From the NCBI GenBank assembly GCA_030620095.1, contig JAUTXW010002188.1:53501-117500 (forward strand): DNA of 64,000 bases, in the 5' to 3' direction. Position 1 is the first letter of the stretch. Each line of letters begins with the position of its first letter. Under the pieces are notes generated by a model, which had not been told where the DNA came from, did not search any database, and was given only the letters and a program-made list of their open reading frames with translations. The position numbers were made by a program, and so were the translations under genes. This DNA is from Kuschelorhynchus macadamiae. Lineage: Eukaryota; Arthropoda; Insecta; Coleoptera; Curculionidae. Below, piece after piece: positions 41,299 through 57,042 of this stretch.

Positions 41299-43551
41299 TT
41301 ATAAAGTTTTCTTTAGTGCTTTTTTTATATTTTTTGTTTGTTAAATGACTCTTAAGATCACTAAGAAAAACTATTATAAAATCGTAGGTTCGACTCGGCT
41401 AGCTGATGTTTTAGAGCAACTTAATAAGATTATAATTTTAATGTAAAATACTCCGGCTAATTGAACTTAGCAAACGTTGGAAAAGTTTTTTTATAATTTG
41501 GCTATGGGCGCCAGAGCTATAGGAACTCGAAGAAGAAAGATATACAGATATAAAATAAAGAAAGAGAGCAACTTAAAATAAGTAGATTTAGATATTTAAT
41601 AAAAAATAAAGATAAAATATATGCTATTGTGACCTAAATTAAATAAATGAAAAACAAAATCACGTAACTGTGTTTTTTTTGAATATTGTTTTCAATTTTT
41701 ACAATATAAGTACCTGACATACGTCAGTTTATAAATTTCCACATATATAGATTAATAACAATTTAGAAGTGGAAGTGAAATTAAATTTCTTTTACAATTG
41801 AAATGAATATATTTTATATTTTGGAAAAGATTTGGTTATTTATTTTTCCTTAATATATGCATAAAAATCAATTAATTATTAAATTAAGGTTAGAAAGTAC
41901 ATTTTCTCATAAAATTAAGTTAAAATATTCAAACGATTCAATTTAACAAAGACAATAAATTACGATTTCAGTCAGCAAGGATAAGAAAATCTTATAGATC
42001 TAAAGAAATTAAATGGGTTAAATAAATTTAGTTGGTAATTAGATTTTTTTAATATTTTTAAAGCAGCTGATCGTTTATCAGTATGATTGAATTTTATTTA
42101 TGTGAAGTTCTTTGTGAACAAACAAACAATGAAACTCAATTATGTGTTCGATTTTGATGTTGATTATCAATTAGTTAAGCAGCTGATCTTTTATCAGTTT
42201 GATTTAATTTAATTAGTAGATAATATGAAGTTATTTTCGAACAAACAAACAATGAAACTCAATTATGTGTTCGGTTGTTGAATGTTAATTAGCAAAGCAG
42301 CTGATCTTAAATCAGTTTGATTTAATTTAATTAGTTGATATTATGAAGTTCTTTTTGAACAAACAAACAATGAAACTCAATTTTATGATCGGCTGATATT
42401 TGACCTTATGCAAAATTTCTAAAATGACAACATGACTCTAGATAATTCTAGACACTTTTAAGCAAATTTCTTAAGTAGAAAAACCCAAGTCCAAAACAGG
42501 AACAATGACACCCTGGAACTGGCCACACAGCACTTGTCCAGAAAAATGACCACACGGTACTAAAAAAGGACTTCTTCCTCCAGGAATTGAGAAGATTTAC
42601 CACAAAACAGTTACCATTAAATTTTCCTCGCCCAGGAATCACTTTTAATTTGAATTATGCAATAAATCCTTCATTTTATTGATTATTTACTTTTAATATC
42701 CATTTTCCAATTAATAATTAAAACAATTGAAAGTGGTAGGGAAAAATTGTAGAGAAGAGGAAAAATGTTAAAAGAAAAAAAGAACCTGAAACAAAATGGC
42801 GTAATGAATCAACATGTTCACAATGCACAAACATGTAATTTTTCTTGCCAGAAAACACTCAAAATTAACTTACCAGATGTTATGGCTTAAGAAAGCAGTA
42901 ATCCATTTCTGAATTGAGATTTTATTGGATTTAATCCAGCATCTAGGCTGACTTAGATAAAATATTAACTAAATTCCAACTAACTTATCTCATGTTTGCT
43001 TTCAACAATAGAAATTTTGCAAAAGAGGCTCGAAACGACTGACCCACTCGGTTTTATGGAATCGGACTACATAAAAACAGTACATCCGTATGTCTCACCA
43101 AAACATGGCGCCAATTCAGAATCTATTTTTGGCAGGTAGGATTTTTAATAATGAAAAACCCAATTAATAGTTAATATTTGATCAATCTAAAACTCAGGAA
43201 ATTTTTTCAATACAACTATCTATGTGATATACCTAATAAAGAATCAATTAGGGACTATTTTATAATAATATTCATGAAATTGAAAAGCATATGTATAAAT
43301 TTTATTTTAAATGTAGCGGACGAAATCTAAATCTAGAAATTTCCTTCGAACGTGTTTTACAAAGCGAGAATTTGCGATCTGTTGATTCGGGATCGATATA
43401 ATAACTTCGGTGCCATGCGTGCGGTACTTAATATTCCAAGCAATTGTTAATCCAGTAAAATTATTTATTATTTTTTATTAAATTAAAATTATTATTATTT
43501 AATTTAAATTGAATTTTGAACCAAACATTGTAACGAACGGAAAAGTTTGTT

Positions 43552-43554
<3 letters not shown>
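41299..43554 (-). repeat. 5' LTR, with 3 internal repeats of about 118 bp
   Basis: The partner of 33001-35245. At 42060-42395 it holds three tandem units starting AAGCAGCTGATC and ending with AACAAACAATGAAACTCAAT plus a spacer. Confidence 0.92.

Positions 43555-43644
<90 letters not shown>
43555..43644. repeat. (AT)n tract, right part of the interrupted microsatellite
   Basis: About 45 AT units directly after the LTR. Confidence 0.97.
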
Positions 43645-43649
<5 letters not shown>

Positions 43650-44058
43650 CGCAAATAATCACCTAAATGCGATAGCCATCAAATGGTTCGGATCGATTGA
43701 AGTAGTTGATGAAATGTAAAAGAGTGGACTTAAGAAAATAAATAAATAACCAAAAATTCCAACATTTTCTCTGCCAAAGTCGAGAGGTCAATAGCTCTTT
43801 TACGGTCTCAAGGAGGATATTACATGTAACAGAAAAGGCGTATATTCTTATCTCATCAAAATTACTGCCGACTATACATAACAAAAGGACGGGTAGATAG
43901 CTTAGATTGAAATTGGGCGAATTATTCCCCAAGCAGAATAACTAGAAGATGGTAGATAGCAATATTTATTTTATTAGAAACATATGCAATGCTAATTCAT
44001 ATATGAAAACGAGAATTAGCAATAATAACAAATTACTTAATTTACTCTAATTGAGAAT
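43645..44058. other. No recognised gene
   Basis: A minus-strand frame of 89 codons (43663-43932) has no family marks. The stretch looks like diverged transposon sequence. Confidence 0.4.
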
Positions 44059-44259
44059 TTGAAGCATACTACAAATAAAAGATACTACTCAAAACTACCA
44101 GTAAATATTAACGATGAACACATGGTTACCAAAAAAACATGCTACCTGTGCCTGCTTGTACTCACAAGAAAGATATTGTACATGTGTAGAGAATGCGGCG
44201 GAAAACTAAATTGTCTAGAACTGCACCATCATGTCTATAGCTATTGCAACGTGTGTTAA
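44059..44259 (+). pseudogene. Cys-rich C-terminus, possibly of a piggyBac-type transposase
   Basis: A 66-codon frame with CYLCLLVLTRKILYMCRECG, then NCLELHHHVYSYC. The C..C...C..C....C..HH pattern resembles the C-terminal cysteine-rich finger of piggyBac transposases. No catalytic domain is visible upstream. A weak assignment from a short segment. Confidence 0.35.
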
Positions 44260-44690
44260 AAAGTGCCCGCACCAATGCAGTTCTATTTAAATCGTGTTAA
44301 GTTTGTAAAATTGTAGCAAAAATAAAACACTCATTTTATAATAATTATGTCGTTTATTGGTAACTGAAACAAATAATTTATTATTGATGCAATATTATTC
44401 TAGGAAAGTAAACTGTAAATTACAACTATAAATGCAAAAATACATATGGATACACTTATTAAAGAGCTGTCTAAATTACGAGAAAATGTTTATGGCATTA
44501 CTAATACAAATCTTAAAAATCATATGTCATTTCTGAACGCCTTAAATCTAAATTAAACAACTGTGTATTATAAAAGAGATAGCAGTTGGAACAACAGTGA
44601 AATAAACTCCATAAAAATACATCGCATTCTTTTAGGACCCCTCAATATTATTAAAGTGATTATTGAATGTCAAATACGTTCTTAATTTGG
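44260..44690. other. No recognisable gene
   Basis: AT-rich with stops in all frames; may contain 3' sequence of the preceding transposon. Confidence 0.4.
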
Positions 44691-45065
44691 GATCTGTATA
44701 TCCGGGAACCCATAAAACGATATATTACCCGATTTTTCAACTTCTTAATTTTCATCCCCTTTTCTTTTCTCCCTAACTCCCCTTTAAATTATTAAAATCT
44801 ATTTAACCGACGACCCATGAAAGGACATAATACATGATCATTTATAAAAAATCCCTATTTTTTACCAATTAACCTCCAGTTTCAGCCCCTTCCCTAAGCC
44901 GATTTTGCCCAAAAACAATTTAAACCGTTCTCGCATGGACCACTCCCTGTGTACCAAATTTCAACTCTATGGCCCAATTTTTAAAAATGTATCGCGTAAA
45001 CTAACAGACAGACAGAGATAATTTTTTTTGCCGAAATAATGTTTTTTGCACGTTTTGATACTATA
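44690..45065. repeat. Retroposon-like 3' sequence
   Basis: Pyrimidine-rich text (CCCTAACTCCCCTTTAAATT), a CTCGCATGGACCACTCCCTG segment and a terminal AACAGACAGACAGAGA run resemble 3' regions of arthropod LINE/SINE repeats. Identity to a named family is not claimed. Confidence 0.35.
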
Positions 45066-45932
45066 CTTCCCCCTCCCTTGGAGATGTAGAAGTAATATTT
45101 TATTTTATACATACCTGATAATATAATAATTTTTGGACGAGGCTCTTCACATCCTACGTTAGTAATACATCATTTTGTTTCACAGAAAATTGGTAGGATA
45201 TCATCATTGTATAACCTTTTGATGCTTGTTGAAGTCAAAAATATAAATTTTCTTTCAAAATAATTTTTGTGATTATTATAGTTCTTTTCTAGAAGATCTG
45301 CTCTTCCAGCAGCCTCATGCCACGCCATTGCTCTTAAACATTTATTAGTACTTATTACCAGCAAAATTAAGATTACTAGGTTAAATCTATGATTTTAAAT
45401 ATACTTACTTTTGACGATTTTTTGGGCACCTGAATAAAGTTTTTCATCCACTATCTTTGTGAGAACATAACTTTAACAAGTAAAGACACTTATAACCAAC
45501 CATTTTCGCTCTAGCAATGTAAAACGGCTTTATACGTAGGTATAATGATATTGTACACACGATTAAATATTTTTTTTACATTCTCACATAATTACAAATA
45601 AAAATAAATTAAAAACATCCTAACTCTGACAAAAACACCCGGCAATTGGAAGACACACTACCGAGGCGGCCGGGAAACTTTATAACCATGGGTTCCCTAC
45701 TTGTTACCAAGCGGCTTGCCGCTCGGTTCCCCACTTCTTTGTTCGCCGTCGCATGCAGCACAGGGGATACTGGAATTTTCGCATCTGGTCTGGTTTTATC
45801 TGGTCCCATGCCTTGAACAACGTCATAAGTAACTTTTTAATTTATTTTTATAAATACTTTTGTTTTGCTAAACTGCTCAAAAATACTTATTTTAATAAAA
45901 TCTTTAGATTATCTTTAATTGGGTTAAAAAAA
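45066..45932. other. No recognisable gene
   Basis: Non-coding, with a GC-richer island at 45655-45800 (CCGAGGCGGCCGGG and GCCGTCGCATGC). Its origin is unknown. Confidence 0.4.
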
Positions 45933-46769
45933 ACGCTAGGCAGTGGCGGCTCCTCCATTAGGTCATATGGTCAATGAACACCCAATACATATTTCCAAAC
46001 AGAAAATAATCAATAATTTAATTTTGTTTTAAATTTGGAAATTCCTTCTATTATTCTAAGCGTGTAAACTTGTTGAATGTTCATGTTGATTCCGCGGCAG
46101 TCGCACTATCGATGTTTTGCACAGCGATCTCCGAAGGTTTCGTTTCGTTGGACCACGAGGCTGGCGGCCCGCGATGTCGTCGTGGTTATAAACCTTAGAC
46201 TAAAGAATAAGGGAGACTCAATATCCCATTCATAAAATTCCATTAGGAGTCATCAGTTATTGTTTTAAATAGAGCAATGAGTTGAAGTGAGTAAGCCTAT
46301 TCCTTGTTGGCGTTGCTCGGCTTTTCGGCAACATCGCAAAAAATTTTCTTGCGTGTTTGTTGCCAGTGGCGTAGAGCTTTAGCCGTATCAGCATATCAGA
46401 AATATTTAGAATAAATTCTTTGAAAATATATTCGGTAAAGTTGTAACGTTATTGAATATTTTAGTTTTTTTATTTGAATGGTTAGACATGGATATTATAA
46501 TTAGAATTATAATGGCATGATAAGGAAGAAACAAGTGATGCCGCTGATATGAGAGATTCTCGCCTCTCTTATCGACCACTCAAGAGTAATTCTCTCTCAC
46601 CAGTCTGGACGAAACGAAAAAATGGTTATCTCTAGGCGAGAATTTCTTGTTTCTCTCAACATGTATATTTTTTAGTGAGTTGCAAGCAATAATAGAAAAA
46701 AATAAATTAATTCTATATTATATAATAGGGTATTCAGGAGCACGGTAAGAGCGTATATACATATGTTGA

Positions 46770-47175
46770 CGGCAGCGTGAATGCCTATTTTTAACCGACT
46801 TCAAAAAAGGAGGAGGTTCTCATTTCGAGCTGTATGTATTTTTTTATATTTGTTCGCGCATATTGTCTTAACGGCTTGGCTGATTTTTATTACTCAAACG
46901 CCAAATTGTAGAGGACGTTTTTCTGGTGGTCCCATATATTTTAATTTGAAATCTGTTCACCCGTTTTCCCGGACATTTAGGATATTGCCGGAGTGGTCCC
47001 ATAGCAAGAATATTTAAAAAATGTTACAAATCGCGTAGTGGCGGCAATTTTGTTGTTTTTTTTTTGTTTGTTCAATTATTACTCTGCAAGGATTTAGGGG
47101 AAATCCAGGATATTGCCGGAGTGGTCCCATAGCAGGAATATTAAAAATGGCCGAATGGCGCCATTTTGTTTTTTG
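46770..47175. repeat. Arthropod repeat with AACCGACTTCAAAAAAGG motif and internal direct repeat
   Basis: TTTAACCGACTTCAAAAAAG then GAGGAGGTTCTCA (46790) is a word I recall from many insect repeats. A segment GGATATTGCCGGAGTGGTCC followed by CATAGCA(A/G)GAATATT occurs at 46980 and again at 47109. It is non-coding. Confidence 0.5.
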
Positions 47176-47510
47176 CGCCAAGATATATTGCAACTTTTTT
47201 AATATTCTACGCTCCCGTATCGGTTCAACGCGTTCACCATTATATCAGGAAAAAAACATTATTCAGTGGACCATTTGTTAAACCTCATTAAATTTTGCAA
47301 TAAAACTAAAAACGATCAAATAAAAAAAAATTAAACCGTTTTCAAAAAATGCACTAAGTGGAAAATAATATTTTATTCCACCTTAAAAACTTTACTCCGT
47401 GAAGTCGGCGCCAAATGACGTCAAAACACCGAATTGACTGAATACATGATTTTGTTACCTATTCAATTAAGAATAATTCTTGGAACCGTGTTAAATTGAA
47501 ATTACTATCT

Positions 47511-47640
47511 GACGTGTCGCATTTAATTGCACAACGCATTTTCAGGGATCTTTACTTCACGAGACCTGAACACAATGTACAGATGTCGTGGAGTAAAGAT
47601 CCCTAAAAATGCGTTGTGCAATTAAATGAGACACGACGAC
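47511..47640. repeat. Inverted repeat, about 53-bp arms, 22-bp loop
   Basis: The left arm contains CATTTAATTGCACAACGCAT then TTTCAGGGATCTTTACT. The right arm (47588-47640) is its near-perfect reverse complement. It may be the ends of two elements head to head, or a small fold-back unit. Confidence 0.9.
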
Positions 47641-48443
47641 TTCGGGCAATTAACGGAGGAACGACAGATAGTAATTCGAATTTGACTCGGCCTTATCCTA
47701 ATCGGAGCATTTAATAATTAAACCCACAATTTAAATCGAAGATACATAATATATTTATATAATATTTACCTCCATAAACAATATAAACGTTATGAACACA
47801 ACATAGTAATTTTTTTAATAACATCTATATATCTTAAATTATACAAAGAAATTACTTACGAAAAATAATATAAACTATACAAGCCAGCCGTATGTGCCTC
47901 AATTGATTTGACGATAGGAAAGACTACTTATTTTAGTTGCGGATCTAATAACTAAAAAGTTCATTCTTTTTACACCTTCAACAACATTTCTATTTTGGTT
48001 TTATGTGCAGGCCGTTTGAAAATCCAAAAGTTTTAAAAAGTTGTTTTGAATTACATTTTGCAGCCAATTCTAAATTCTATCTGAAGGCAGGATTTTATTT
48101 TGGTTTAGAAAAATTATGAGGACTGACCTGTTATATCAGAAACGAAACGAGAGGACATTTTTCTCTCTGGTGGTGATGAAAGGTCTTCTATCGTCTCGTC
48201 TTGTTTTCAGTGACGTATATAAGGGGGACGGTGGTTTTTATTTAAGTTTTTTTGATCAAAATTTTCGGCTCAAACCCCACGCAACTGTGTCTTTAGTCTT
48301 AGGTTAAATAATTTAGTTAATATTGTTGATTTCTTAAATGGCAACTTCTTTTTACAAAAAATAATATAAGTAAATATTAAGATTTGATTGATCTCATTAA
48401 AGTCTCTGATTTTAAATTTAAGGATTGTAATTGATTTCTGCTC

Positions 48444-49860
<1,417 letters not shown>

Positions 49861-49864
49861 AGCT

Positions 49865-50450
49865 GCGAAAAAGACTTAGAATAGTTACCTAGAACGTTAG
49901 GGGCCTCTTAGAACCTGGGAAAATACATACATTTGAATGGGAACTAATCAAACAGAAAGTTGACATATGTGGGATAACAGAGAATCACTGGAAAAATAAA
50001 GGTCATTTTGAAATAGCTTATCAAGTAGTTAAATCTGGAGCTGATACCACTGGGCAAAAAGGACTAGTGAAGAAGATGGCAAAATATATGCTTGAATATC
50101 TTCCAATCAAGGAAAAATTAATCAAAATAACTTTCAATGCAAAGCACAATAAATTTCATATTCTACAGATATACATGTCATCAGCGGCAAATGATCATGA
50201 GGGTTGAAGAAGTTTACAGACTCATAAAGAATATTACTCGAGACATACCAAGAAAAGAACCTATTTTCATTATAGGAGATTGGAACGCTAGTGTTGGAAA
50301 TACAAGGTGAACACTTACGAGGAATAGTAGGTAAATACGGGTTGGCGGAAAGTAATGATAGAGGAGAATGATTTTTACAGTTTGCTATCAATAACAACCA
50401 GTCAATCGCAAACACAATGTTGAAAATGACGAAGAGTGACCTTTCCATGC
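49865..50450 (+). pseudogene. LINE endonuclease (EEP/APE-like) remnant
   Basis: Frames on the plus strand give NVRGLLEPGK, VDICGITENHW, then a shifted LIKITFNAK...HILQIYM, and further on FIIGDWNASVGN. These are the N-R/G, ITE..W and GDFNA-type motifs of the exonuclease-endonuclease-phosphatase domain that nicks target DNA for non-LTR retrotransposons (RTE/craniofacial-development-protein-2-like class). Frameshifts and stops (TAG in the first block, TGA later) are frequent. No reverse transcriptase follows; the sequence is cut off by the palindrome at 50455. Confidence 0.7.
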
Positions 50451-50454
50451 CAAC

Positions 50455-50836
<382 letters not shown>

Positions 50837-51650
50837 CTAGGACTTCACAACTGCTTCGACTCTGTCATCTCAGAAATTTAATTTTCATACATTTGTAAAA
50901 TTTCAAACCAACATTGAACATTGAACTGTATATCCGACCTAATATTCGACCGGATCAAAACTATTTTTTCTTCAGGCACCAACTTTTATCTAGAATAACA
51001 TTTTCTGAGAAATCAATAATCAAAGTTTTTTCAATTTATTGCAAACTCTTTGCTGGTCACTGTATGAACTCTTAGTCTTAAATTTAGGTAAGAAATAACA
51101 TGCTGAAGTTTGTCGACGACCTTAAATAATACCCTGTACATGTACATCTATTTTCTTAATAATGGTCTTTTTATGTATTAAAATTAGTGAATTACTTTTG
51201 TGCTCATTTCATGATAAATAATAGGTCTTAATGTTTTGGCAATTTTATGTATTGACCATCCGAAACATTACCTTATCTATCTTATCTATATTAATAACCA
51301 CGCCAACATACGTTTTTTGCCTTTCACAACCTTGAAACTAGTAGTTGGTCTCTGAAATAGCCCAGCTTCTGAAGTAAGTGACTGAAAAAGAACTTCCTTT
51401 TTCAACATGGATGTTTTCACTGCTTGTACTGAAAAACAAAATATTTATTTTATCTGAATATTATATAACGGAAGAAATTATTTAAAACAAAAATAATCTT
51501 TACCTCAATCCGGCAGAGGCAAATTTAAGGCCCTCCGTTAAAGACATGGGTTCCAGCAATACATTTTGAGCTTGTTCTCCAGATCTCAAAAATATTAATA
51601 TTTTTATTCTGTTTAAAAAAGATTTTTAATTTTAAATATCAAAAGACCTG
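50837..51650. other. No recognisable gene
   Basis: AT-rich non-coding sequence with no clear repeat. Confidence 0.4.
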
Positions 51651-51654
51651 ACAC

Positions 51655-52016
51655 GTTTTAAATGTAATTTGACCCTTCCAAAACATTTTAAATTTTGTTA
51701 TGTTGTAGTTTTGTCAGTTGTTGCGCTCACTGCACCAAAATTATTCTACCGGGAGTACGAGAAAAACAGAGATAAAAGTATTGATTTTGTCATTTTTACC
51801 TTAACTAGTAGTACAAAAACTAGAAACAATTGCATGAAAATTCAAGACTGATTTTTTTAGGAATATTGCAGGCTTTGATAATAATGGCAAAATCGGTAGT
51901 TTTGTGGCAGTAGAGTTAGAGCTTTGGAGCAATAAAAAAGTATTCCTTTGACATGTACTACAACATATCAAAATTACAAAAAATTTAACTGAGGGTCAAA
52001 TTACATTTAAAAAGAG
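51655..52016. mobile_element. Fold-back MITE-like element
   Basis: The left arm has TTTTAAATGTAATTTGACCC followed by ATTTTGTTATGTTGTAG. The opposite strand of the right arm has TTTTTAAATGTAATTTGACC followed by AATTTTGATATGTTGTAG. About 360 bases in all; the 60-codon frame within is not a gene. Confidence 0.75.
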
Positions 52017-53467
52017 CTATGGTTTTATGTAATGTCATTTACGTTTTTGCTTGCATGAAAACTGTCATCAATATTGTAATATTTCTTGAGAGTGTCACAC
52101 GAGGTCCAGACAACTTTATTGTACTAGCAAAATAAAGTTAACTTTATTTTATAGAAATTTATTTTGAAATATGTTCTCAATAAAAGTCAGTAAAGCATAA
52201 TGAGTTTTTATATGGTACGCCATGTATAAAGTAATAAATGAAACTGTAGAATAACCAGTTTCGGTGCCTAGCCTGAAACAAATTCTTGGCAGGGTTCATT
52301 TTATTTTTGCCAGGGCTGATATATCTTTTTCCCAGATAGATATTTTAATTTTTTTACAAGGCACCAAATATTTTTCACCCGCTCTCCATGGGTTTATAGA
52401 TAAATGGAAACATAAAACACTTTCGAAGCTTTAATTAAATTCTGGTTAAATCTACAAAGCAAATAGAAGATGTAAAATATACAATAATATATAAAGTTTT
52501 CAAAACTAAAATTTGGAAATAATCAAGTGGAATAAAATGAAATTTTGTTTAGATAGGTAACCTACTAACAAATTCCTAACTTGTTATAAATTTAAATTTA
52601 AAACTGTAAAAATTCAGAAGAGACATTAAATTTAGTACTTACATAAACTGACTGCTTACTGTCCCTTTTTTGGTAGAGTCGTCGGTGTCGCCATCACAAA
52701 TACTATGGAGCTAGAACTAGAAGAAATCATTTGTTTAAAAATCATTCATATTCTGAAGCAGGCAATTGAAAATTTGTGTCATGTAAATTAACTCCAAAGT
52801 TGAAAAAAAAACTCACCTGTAAGATAATTTATTTAGAAATATCACATCTTCACATCGAGAGGAATTTGATAATTTATTAATATATCTTGCCCCATTTGAT
52901 CTCACTCAATAACAGTAGGATAATGGTCAGAGCACAACTCGACGTGTTTTGGTAAAAACGATTTCTACTAGGGAAAACCAGAGTTTTCTTCTTTCAGGTT
53001 CCTGGGAAAACCTAATAAATATTCAATGTAAATGTTAATTTTTTATTTTTAAACACCAAAAATTTGGTTGTTGTAGAGAATATTATTTGGCTTTACTTAT
53101 GCGATATGAAGTATAAGTACTTGCTATAATTCACAGTTTTAGATTTTCATTTTCAAAAGCTAGCGTAAAAAACTACCTAGACACAATAAATATTTATTAT
53201 ATTATATGTTATAGCAAACAATCCACTATGGTTAAAACCAATTTAAAACCGTTGTAAATTGTTTGCTAGAACAAAACCTATATTCTACAACTTATTTTAA
53301 AAAAAGGTTCATAGTAAGTACAATTAATAATAAAAAAATAAATTGGTCTTCACTAAAGAATCTATGCATTTCAGGAATGCATACATTTTAACTAATGACA
53401 GACGTAGGTTTTAAAGTGTATATTGAATATAACCTTTTTTATTAAACCAAAGAAATAGTCATAAATT
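52017..53467. other. No recognisable gene
   Basis: AT-rich; no domain, RNA gene or clear repeat seen. Confidence 0.4.
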
Positions 53468-54083
53468 AGGGTAGCCACCTGTCCTATATTTCAAAGCATA
53501 TATTATAGTCGTGTATTCTATACTTCAATGGAAATGTCCTATATTTTTATAAAGGAAAATAAAAACAAGGTTGTGGGTAGTTAGTTTCCATACTTATTGA
53601 CGCTAACACAAACCAAAAAATTTCGCAAAAAATATAAGAAGTATACAATTTAAATAAAAAGTGCAATGTTGTACTAAACAACAATACTTTTATAAATTTT
53701 TTTAAAATAATATATTTGTTTTATGGTCCCTGTCCGAAGTGTTTTTGATGAAACGCTATTTTCTATTATAAATATTAAGTGTATGGAGAATGTAATAGGT
53801 GTTTCCCATCCCATGTTAAAAGCAGAACTAATTATTTACTTAAATTTTCTGTATACTTGTTTGGAGTTCTATAAATATCTATAAAAAATAAAATACTGTT
53901 GGAGACAACGCAATCAAACCAAAAATATAATTGGAAAGCAAATATGCAGGTGTTAATATTGTTTATTTTTAATATTTTTTTATGTAATATAATGTAATGT
54001 TCTATAGCAATAAACAGTTTTGACCCTTTTATGTTGTCCCGAGTGTTGTCCTATATTTTTAGTTCAAAAAGGTGGCAACTCTA
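53468..54083. mobile_element. Possible MITE with short GCCACCT termini
   Basis: The left end reads AGGGTAGCCACCT. The right end on the opposite strand reads AGAGTTGCCACCT. About 615 bases lie between, with GTCCTATATTT words near both ends. Confidence 0.35.
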
Positions 54084-55561
<1,478 letters not shown>

Positions 55562-55899
55562 ATCCCCCTGAGAAGTTAACCACGAGCCACCACTGCCGCT
55601 AGGCAGCCTTAATGTACGCAATTTTAACGAAATGCAGACTATTTATGTACCGTTTCAGATTAAGTAGGGTAAAACAGAGTAACTTCGGTGTTCATCTGTG
55701 AAGAAAGTACAAAGAATGTTGCAGGATTTAAAGTAAGTTTGTTTAAATTAATCCATTGTGAGTGAGAACATTTTATATTCTATTTAATTTGGTAGCAACA
55801 AATTGTTGCTATATGTTGCATTTTGTTCTCTTTTAGAATAGCTTACGACTTGGTAAATGGAATGTATACACCGGATGACCACGTATTAATGTAGGACCC

Positions 55900-56880
55900 C
55901 CTTTTTTTCTCTGTTTTTAAATTTTCAATATGAAATTTTGTGATATATGGAACACTCTTTGTCAACTTTCAACCCATGTTTAACAATGTTGTTCACTTCC
56001 GATTTAGTCGGTAGTGGTACTATCTTTGAATTTTTAAATGAAGACCTTAAAATAATTAACTAAATGACAGTTTCTAGATTTTTGAAATAGAATAAAAAAT
56101 GGCGGAGCTATAGGTAATTTCAGGCTCTTAATTTAAGCGTAGCTATTAGCGTATTTAAGCAAAATTGCATTTAAAACAAAAACTGCCTAAATTTTCTTAA
56201 TATAAAATAACTTTTTATATTATATTTACTTTAACATCAAAATAGCAACAATATGTTCTCATTTCATTTTCTAATAAATACTGAATTGTTTTAAAGATTC
56301 ATTTAAAAAAATTTGAAAACGAACGATGTAAATTTTAATTATCGGTCTATGTATACAGCATGGATAGTGTATTAAAACAAATTATGTAAATAATTACGTA
56401 CTTTATAATTATATTTTACCAAAAATCTTTAAAATAATTACTAGAAAATTAATTTTTTCTTTTCATAAATAATTCTAAAAAGTTATTTTATAACAATAAA
56501 TTTTATAAAGTTTTTGTTTTAAATGTAATTTTTCTTCATTATACTACTAACCAAGTATGAATTAGGCACCTATAATTGCATTAAGTAGTGGCACATTAAA
56601 TAGTGGCTTGACCAACTATGCCAAATGAGACACACGCACCCACCATTTTTTATCCGATTTCAAAAATCTAAAAACATACCTTTAGATAATTTTTAACTTT
56701 ATCCGTATGTAAATAAAAATATGGGGATTTCACACAAAAATTCATAGATGGCGCCACTTTCGGTTAAACCGGAAGTGAATAAAATTGTCAAACATGGGTC
56801 AAAAATTGACAAATACTGTCCTAAACATGCTCACAAAATTTCAAACTGGTATTTAAAAAAAACAACCGTGTTCAACCGGT
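55900..56880. mobile_element. Fold-back element, about 1 kb
   Basis: The left side (CAACCCATGTTTAACAATGT then TGTTCACTTCCG, about 55968) is mirrored at 56767-56805 (CGGAAGTGAATAAAATTGTC then AAACATGGGT). The outer TGAAATTTTGTGA (55930) mirrors TCACAAAATTTCA (56833). It is non-coding. Confidence 0.7.
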
Positions 56881-57042
56881 TTTTAAGATATTTCATTATA
56901 CTGCCAACTTAACAAATTTTTATTAAAAATGTATATGTTACCGTGAAGGTCCGAAATCGGGAAATATCGACGTGCACCGGTGAAATACGGTGAATCGTGA
57001 TCAGTTACTTACTCTAATTGGCAGTAAACGGGAAAACAATTG

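Larger units (their letters stand above)
33001..43554 (-). mobile_element. Ty3/gypsy-like LTR retrotransposon
   Basis: A 10.55-kb element on the minus strand with about 2.25-kb LTRs (33001-35245 and 41299-43554) and internal gag and pol. The LTR starts TGTAACAAAC on the minus strand. A candidate primer binding site begins TGGCACC (41296-41290) two or so bases after the 5' LTR. A purine tract (GAAGAGAGG, near 35250-35260) precedes the 3' LTR. Order on the coding strand is gag with zinc knuckle, protease, RT, RNase H, integrase, which is the gypsy order. The element sits inside a (TA)n tract, so a target duplication cannot be told from the repeat. Confidence 0.95.

Noticed and set aside
42448..42642. 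64-codon minus frame inside the 5' LTR
   Set aside because: LTR sequence; the same region is disrupted in the other LTR.
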